A stretch of DNA of 32,906 nucleotides from WHSW01 sp036794585 (GTDB lineage Bacteria > Actinomycetota > Thermoleophilia > Solirubrobacterales > 70-9): contig DAIRGH010000026.1 of NCBI GenBank assembly GCA_036794585.1, positions 1 to 32,906 on the forward strand, in the 5' to 3' direction. A model generated the notes under the pieces. That model saw only the letters and a program-made list of their open reading frames with translations, was not told the DNA's origin and made no database searches. Positions 32,574 through 32,906 of the stretch are shown here, in pieces; position 1 is the stretch's first letter, and each line of letters begins with the position of its first letter. A program made the position numbers and the translations under genes.

Positions 32574-32906
32574 TTGACGCATCCGTTCGAGCGCTGGCCG
32601 CGCAGCCGGCGGCGGTTGGCGCTGATCGTGGTCGCGATCGCAGCATTGCTGCCCAACGTGGGCGCCTTGGTCACCAAGCCGCTGCACGAGGACGTCACCG
32701 GCGAGGGCATCGTCGACTTCGAGCTCGCGGGCTCAGTCGAGCGGACCGAGGAGATCCTCGCCGCCTGGCGCGCCGAGGGCGTGATCGACGACGCCAAGGC
32801 GATCCAGATCTTCGACCTCGTCTATCCGCTGATCTTCTCCTTCGCGCTCGCCGGCTGCTGCGTCGCCGCGGCCGGCGCCTGGCGGCGCCGCGGACGCGAC
32901 GGCTGA
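32574..32906 (+). CDS. Small membrane protein of unknown function
   Basis: The protein has 110 residues from TTG 32574, six bases after the previous stop. Helix 1 is about 14-34 (LALIVVAIAALLPNVGALV). A loop of about 45 acidic residues follows, probably outside, and helix 2 is about 80-102 (LVYPLIFSFALAGCCVAAAGAW), before an arginine-rich end. The stop codon is the last three bases of the window. It is likely in one unit with the preceding small membrane protein. Family not recognised. Confidence 0.65.
   Translation: MTHPFERWPRSRRRLALIVVAIAALLPNVGALVTKPLHEDVTGEGIVDFELAGSVERTEEILAAWRAEGVIDDAKAIQIFDLVYPLIFSFALAGCCVAAAGAWRRRGRDG

Noticed and set aside
1..32906. CRISPR arrays, insertion sequences, rRNA genes
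   Set aside because: I saw no regularly spaced repeats, no transposase or integrase motifs and no rRNA-like sequence.

Overview
The window is very GC-rich with dense ATGA, GTGA and TGATG gene overlaps. This suggests an actinobacterium, and the unusual fusions and secreted propeller proteins suggest a Thermoleophilia/Solirubrobacterales-type lineage. That placement is inference from style and gene content; no rRNA or marker gene is present.

Left end (1-3361): the visible part of a membrane-tethered seven-bladed propeller fused to a family-5 solute-binding domain, then a small PepSY protein and a small alpha/beta-barrel protein.

Catabolic locus (3383-21654): the heart of the window. Nine minus-strand genes overlap or nearly touch: class III aminotransferase, Rid-family protein, acyl-CoA synthetase, HyuA, HyuB, a trimethylamine-dehydrogenase-like flavoprotein, EtfB, EtfA and a zinc alcohol dehydrogenase. 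Immediately upstream, on the same strand, is a complete branched-chain-type ABC importer (binding protein, LivG, LivF, LivH, LivM). A BetI-like TetR regulator and a cupin gene diverge from it. The importer operon and the enzyme operon begin with near-identical promoter/operator blocks (24 of 28 bases identical across the -10 and start region, the same -35 and the same 17-base spacer), so they are probably one regulon. I infer uptake and breakdown of a nitrogen compound, possibly N-methylated and cyclic. The importer takes it up, HyuAB opens or otherwise attacks it with ATP, the TMADH-like enzyme oxidises it and passes electrons to its own ETF, and the aminotransferase, dehydrogenase and ligase bring the carbon to a CoA ester. 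The substrate is unknown, and the active site of the TMADH-like enzyme differs from known trimethylamine dehydrogenase.

Cytochrome c biogenesis pair (21688-22672): a TlpA/CcmG-like thioredoxin and CcmH.

Lower-GC block (22755-26261): a Fic AMP-transferase-type protein, an intergenic stretch with a tRNA-3'-end-like sequence and a strong hairpin, and a coupled pair encoding a ComEC-type metallo-beta-lactamase-fold protein and a four-helix membrane protein. This looks like acquired accessory DNA, and the pair is the best candidate for an undescribed two-gene system.

Right end (26411-32906): secreted and membrane proteins of unknown function, including a secreted propeller-like protein, a coupled cytosolic/membrane pair with a 42-bp internal tandem repeat, and a coupled pair of small exported proteins, one RTX-like. 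These are followed by an ECF sigma factor with its putative anti-sigma partner, a stand-alone LuxR-type HTH protein and two small membrane proteins.
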